A stretch of 64,000 nucleotides of DNA, from NCBI GenBank assembly GCA_021209875.1, contig JAGYVD010000003.1, forward strand, positions 1,178,001 to 1,242,000, written 5' to 3'. How positions within the stretch are numbered: position 1 is the first letter of the stretch; each line of letters begins with the position of its first letter. The notes under the pieces were generated by a model. It was not told the origin of the DNA and ran no database searches. It saw only the letters and a program-made list of their open reading frames with translations. Shown here in pieces: positions 59,141 to 64,000 of this stretch. Both the position numbers and the translations under genes were made by a program. This DNA is from Rosellinia necatrix. Its lineage: Eukaryota; Ascomycota; Sordariomycetes; Xylariales; Xylariaceae.

Positions 59141-62100
59141 GTTTGTTGGTGTTTTTGTCCACAATAGTAAAAGAAGCTAGTTTAGAAACCGGACTAAGAA
59201 TATAATATTAGTTAGTAATTCTATAACAGCAGTCAATCTTGTTCTCAACCACTATTATCTAGCGATTGTTGCAAGGTCTATGCATACTCTAGCTTGTATA
59301 AAAGGTCCATGGGCTATGTTTAACTTACATGAGGCAGCTGTCTCAACGGAACTGTGACTTGTCTATGTCGGGAATAGTGGGGTTGATGGCAAGCTTCATA
59401 AACGAGGAACCTATTTATCGTTAGCTAATGTGATACTTATTTCCTTTTTCTATCCGTGCCTTTTCACCAGAGGTTAAAGTTGTCAAGAGAGGTATTGTGT
59501 TTTTAGGGGTTGGCTTGGTTGGTGAATGGATGGGTGTATTGATTTGTAAGTGCAGACCCAAAGGTCGTGGATGGTGCAACGAAAGTATGGAATGTGGTTC
59601 TGGGAATATGTGTGCTGTGTATTAGAGTAAAATAGCTGGAGATGACTGGGGGTGTGTATGGTCTGTGATTAGTTGGCTGGGGGGGGAGAAGAAACGTTGT
59701 TGTTATCTTGGAGAAGGGAACCAGTCTGTTTATTGATAGTTAAAGTCTTACCAAGTGTATGAATGGGCTGCAGACTTGAGTGAACCTAGTGTCGACCTAG
59801 CTTTAGCCTTTGGGGCGAAATGATGTTGTCGAGAGAGAAGTTCTATCAAGAGAAGCTCTATCGAGAGAGAAGCGATGTCGAAGGGGAAGTTAATAGGTGG
59901 GGGGGGAAGTTGATTTGGAGAAAGGTTGATGGAAGAGGAGTTGATCACGAGAGAGATTTACCAAGAGAGAAGTTGATCAAGAGCAACTTTATGTTGGGAG
60001 AGGAAGGTGGTGGGAAGGGTAGAGAGAAGGTAGGTATGTGGGGAGCATAAGGTAGAGGGACGTACCTAGAATGGAATGAGTATCCGAAAAAGGTACGTAC
60101 CGTCTATTGCTGGACGTGCTGCTACCTGCAAGGCCAATGGTAGGTAGGTAATAATGCGCTATGGCTCCTAAGGGGCAGTGGAAAGGCAGGTTGGTCATCG
60201 AGGGGAAGATGTGGCGGGGCCGCCGGCACACCCTACTCAATGGCATCTACTACAATGGGCAATGGGTTATCGATACCTACTCAAGGCTAGGTACATAATG
60301 CTGTAGCACTATCCCATTGTTGAGTTAATGGGCTGGTTAGGTAGGCGAGGAGTTCGGTGGATCGAGATTGATGGGGTGGCAGTTATCGAAGTTAGTTCGA
60401 GTACTGCTATCCTCCCATGTTCAAGTATCCTCTAGAGTGCACAGAGTTCTGACAATAAGGCCTTTCCGAATGCCTATTCTCCATTCACGTATTTTGCCTC
60501 CGTTTACCTGTTAAGTCTGAATAGATAGTATTTCGGCCTCGCTTAGTATTACGGAAGAACGCGCTAACAAACCATCTTCCCTGTTTCATGTTTGCCCTTG
60601 CTTTGGAGCTGGGCGTTAGGTTACCTTGTGGTCGGGCTGTTAGCCGCCATTAAATACAAAGCATAACTAACTACCTCCATGAAGCGGCTGTAGAATTATT
60701 GGTTGTTGATGGGTTGCAGGACGGATGTCAACTCGCGAACTCTTGGCTGTGTTTGCCCCAGGGTTCAGGTCGGTTACTGTAACAAGCTCTTGAGTACAAT
60801 GATGATCTTGTATGCTACAGGGCGGCTAGCTACTGCAATATGACAGCTTGTAGGAAAGCGTCTGCCGGCTTGTGTATATAGAGACTTGGTTTTCTGCCCT
60901 CCCACGGTTTGATTGACCGCCAACAGATGGTCTTATTCTAGCATAGATTGATGGCGGATGGCACCCGTGGGAAGTGATACCAGAACCAAGGCATTAAACC
61001 CATGGTGACTAACTGATTGTTGTTCCCGGGATACATTATTACCTCTACTGCCTCTATCAATTATTGACCCTTTTGTTACATCAACTGATACAGAACCGCA
61101 CGGGTCTGGAACTGGTGGCCTGTTTTCTATCTTGTCTTTGGGTCTCCGGCACTGGAGTGGCTGGAGGGCTGATTGCGATAGCGGGCCTAAAAGGCCCGGT
61201 CTAGTGTCTATTTCCGTGGCTGTAGTTGCTTACCAGCGTAGGCTGACTCTTGTCGGCTATGCAAGATTGCATGTCAAGCTCCTAGACTCATTTGGACGAG
61301 GTTGGCTGGCGTCTATTCTACTTTATTTACTTCAACTCTTCGTGTGGCTCTGTTGGAGAACCACAGGGTTAACAGATTCAGATATTGTTGTTCTATGGCA
61401 CCTGCCCATCAAATCTTGTCCGAGTAGATTAATCGCACTTGAGCTGGAGATGAAAGGGAACGATTGATAATGTCGCCTATTGATTAAAGAACAGAGGAAT
61501 TATCAACAGTGTTTTCCTTGCGGGTTCAAAGGCTGCTCTGAGTAATCCAGCCAATAGTATAGGTGTTTAGAAGTGTGAATGTGAAGATGAGGTTGGAAAA
61601 TATGCTCACGTGACATGTATCAGGGATGCACACTTGAGTGTTAGGATGAAATTATAATGTATTATTTGCGGTTTTCTTGGAAGACAATACTATCGATATT
61701 TACGTATTATTAATTAGCAGTTTTTAAACCTGATAGAATAGCTGGGTTGAGTATCCCCAATGGCTAAATAGAATATCATTAGTAGGTAGGTAGACTACCT
61801 CTGGGAGGTGAGGGGGGTGTATTGGACAACATTCACTTGTTAATACACCTAGGCACAGATTGAACAAGTATCTGTTGAAGTATTATTATCTCACTCTTCT
61901 ATATTGACAATGCTAAAAATGACCTATACTATACTTGACCGGTACCGAAGTAACAAGTATCTTCCTAGTCACTTTAACCACTCCTCTCAGTAGCTGTTTC
62001 TGGAGGAGCTGAGCACCTTGTCCAAGTCCGCGTGTAGCCTCGATAGGTTGACGCGGCTATTAGCGGCAAGTCATTCATTATGGGGGTAAACCCAGCCTTG

Positions 62101-64000
62101 CTTTGAGTTATGGTGACCATCCCAACGCTGGGCTCCTTTTAATTGCTGTATAGAGCAGTGGATGGGTATATTCTGTTCACCATTGAAGACAACCCATGAT
62201 TATGGTTAACCGCCATATCCACCAGGGCGGTACGGAGGCGGCAATGTGCGGCTGGACCAGGTTGGCGGCGCTCTCCCAGCCTTCTGGTTCTGTATTGTAG
62301 CACTCCTTCTACCATTCTGCCATGGCATCATTATCCTACTTGAGTGATGGGGGGGATTTAGGGCACATTAGGGAGACTGCGATCGTAGGTGGCGCTGGGA
62401 GTAACTCTGAGCTCTGCACGGCGAATAGCCTTGTTTCGGAGATACTTGAGTTCAAATGGCCAGTGACATTTCAAAATTTCTTGACACTGCGGCGATTAGG
62501 TCGCACCCGAGTGGCACAGTACTTAATACCAACTTCATCGCTCTTTTTCACCAATAAGCGTTAGTAGCTCTGCTCCCAAGAAGCAAACTTGTAGTGTCAA
62601 TATCCATCCACCTACATACCTACTTTCCTGCCTACCTACCTGCCAACCTGTCTATCTACTTACTTGGGTAGGTACCTACCCCAGAAGGTACCAGGAGAGA
62701 GAGCAAGGTATAACCCACAGTGTTATATTATTACATGTCACGGTCGGCTTTATATGAACTAGGCCATCCTTTGTACAAAACTGCTATCTGGTCACTATAG
62801 CACCAACCAAGCCTAGGTAAGTTGGCACTTGGATAGATTACATCTCTTTTAGGTGGAAGGTACTATTATATACTTAGTATCTGGCCCTCTTGCTACCTAG
62901 GTTGGTGTGTGCCTAACATAATAAACTTAGAACATCATGATGGACCCTGTTACCTACCCTATTGGCTGACTGCCTCCCTACAGAACAGCTACAAGCAACC
63001 ACAAAATGCTTTCCCTTTGTTTCTGCAACTATTCAAGTGAGCCACCTGTTTTAGTGTAGGCAACATTAACGGCTCCCTTGGAGATAAGTCAGTCATCCTT
63101 ACACTTCCAACTGTGGTGCTATCCGATTGCGAAGTTGGAGAACCAGTTGGGAGACCATCTGATCAAGGCAATATAATCCAATTAAACTTACGAAAACAAT
63201 AATAAGGTGCTAAACTTGGTGGTTTGAAAATCACATAGGTGGTAAAAATACCCCTTATTGCTCTCCCAACCAACCTATTCCTCCAAACCCACTTCCCTAA
63301 CTGCTTAGGTTACCATACTCCATTTCACTGTGATTGAGCATTATAACGTACAGCTATTCGAACTATGTTTCTATGTGCCCTGAAGCTTGTATTATGCACA
63401 GACATCCACTAGTCATTTCTGAGTATGGCTACTGGGAGGGGAATGTGCATGAAAACAGCTTTACTGAGCTCCCGGGTTGAATGCCTCTCCTATCGCATGA
63501 TTAACCTGTGCCTAGGACATGATCTAGGTGCATTATCTAGCGTTTGGTGATTTTGTTCTCAAGTACACCAGGGGCACAAGCGGTACCTGTATTGAGGTTA
63601 CGTTGTCACAGTGTGGACTGGTGATGCTACTTACAAGTTCATCCAACGCAAGATACTCCCACTGCTCCATGCACATGATAAATTAGCTGCGGATGGCAGT
63701 AGATCGGAGGATCATCTAATACCAAGTCTGAAGCCATGAATAGACGCGTGTCTGTCTGTTGATGTGTAGATTTGGGACCATCTTGGTTGTGGAACGCTAG
63801 ATTGGGTCACATGGACGCTTTGCCGACTATTTTCTGACGCTTATTTCACTATTTGGTATCCTGCTCGCGAGTTGTGGCATGTATAAATACAGGCAGTTGT
63901 CCGTTATACAAGAAGATGACGGCTACATGTGCTACTAGGGTTTGCGGCTGGGGCTAACTCGTTGGCAGTTTTTACCTGCATGCGGATTGGTCTTGTAACA
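59141..64000. other. Gene-poor end of window
   Basis: These 4.9 kb have normal composition without a supported gene. They contain a GA-rich stretch (about 59825-60045) and TACC/GGTA-type low-complexity runs (for example 61786-61800 and about 62605-62690). Open frames at 61132-61467 (non-ATG start) and 62322-62564 lack recognisable domains or splice context. No tRNA B-box with a matching A-box was found. Genes with many introns could be missed here. Confidence 0.45.
62605..62690. repeat. TACC/GGTA low-complexity tract
   Basis: Repeated CCTACCTACC or TACCTAC words turn into their complement (GGTAGGTACC) over about 85 bp, forming an imperfect palindrome around 62665-62680. Confidence 0.6.

Noticed and set aside
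58631..59205. Plus-strand frames over exon 1 of the 571-residue gene
   Set aside because: They are antisense to a spliced, repeat-structured coding region and rich in Cys/Ser shadow sequence.
61132..61467. 111-codon frame with a hydrophobic segment
   Set aside because: The start is TTG, there is no family resemblance, and no supporting splice sites were found.

Overview
The window is nuclear DNA of a filamentous ascomycete (Pezizomycotina type). The support is spliceosomal introns of about 55-200 nt with GTRNGT-like donors, a GCTAAC branch box and YAG acceptors. There is also a single-copy XAP5/FAM50 gene, fungal-type MFS and NLR-related sequences, and an AT-saturated repeat block with the hallmarks of repeat-induced point mutation (RIP). 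No species is claimed.

Bases 1 to about 44,280 form one AT-rich compartment with no intact gene. It is a stack of LTR retrotransposons, nested inside one another and then mutated by C-to-T / G-to-A transitions. Terminal repeats and target-site duplications give this order. (i) A Ty3/gypsy-like element, with one copy at 1-3258 and a second split copy at 5372-7561 plus 43052-43576. (ii) Element D (7562-43051, about 234-237 bp LTRs) inserted into that second copy; a truncated inverted relative, D', lies at 3262-4336. (iii) Element E (8107-37355, 108-bp LTRs, AAAC flanks) inserted into D. (iv) Element F (21316-36840, about 201-bp LTRs, perfect AACTG duplication) inserted into E. A solo F LTR with a perfect ATTAA duplication sits inside D at 41583-41785. 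At least one more LTR-like island lies inside F. Translating the gypsy copy through its stop codons recovers reverse transcriptase and RNase H motifs, including the YIDD catalytic box converted to FINN.

At about 44,280 composition switches abruptly to ordinary gene-bearing DNA. In order: a Ser/Thr-rich single-pass membrane protein (45478-46172, minus); an MFS drug-transporter gene broken by a 4-bp tandem duplication (46964-49089, plus); a decayed NLR-type locus made of an alpha/beta-hydrolase fragment (49764-50424) and a kinesin-light-chain-type TPR fragment (51119-51515) separated by an opposite-strand ORF; a complete two-exon XAP5/FAM50 gene (52683-53882, plus); a probable small membrane protein (54046-54606, minus); a degenerate minisatellite (56465-56880); and a four-exon gene for a 571-residue Gln-rich protein that I do not recognise (57077-59140, minus). 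From 59,141 to the end I see no convincing gene.

The genes do not form a pathway. The pattern is a compartment boundary: the genes nearest the RIP block are surface, transporter and NLR-type genes and are largely broken, and the conserved housekeeping gene is further away.
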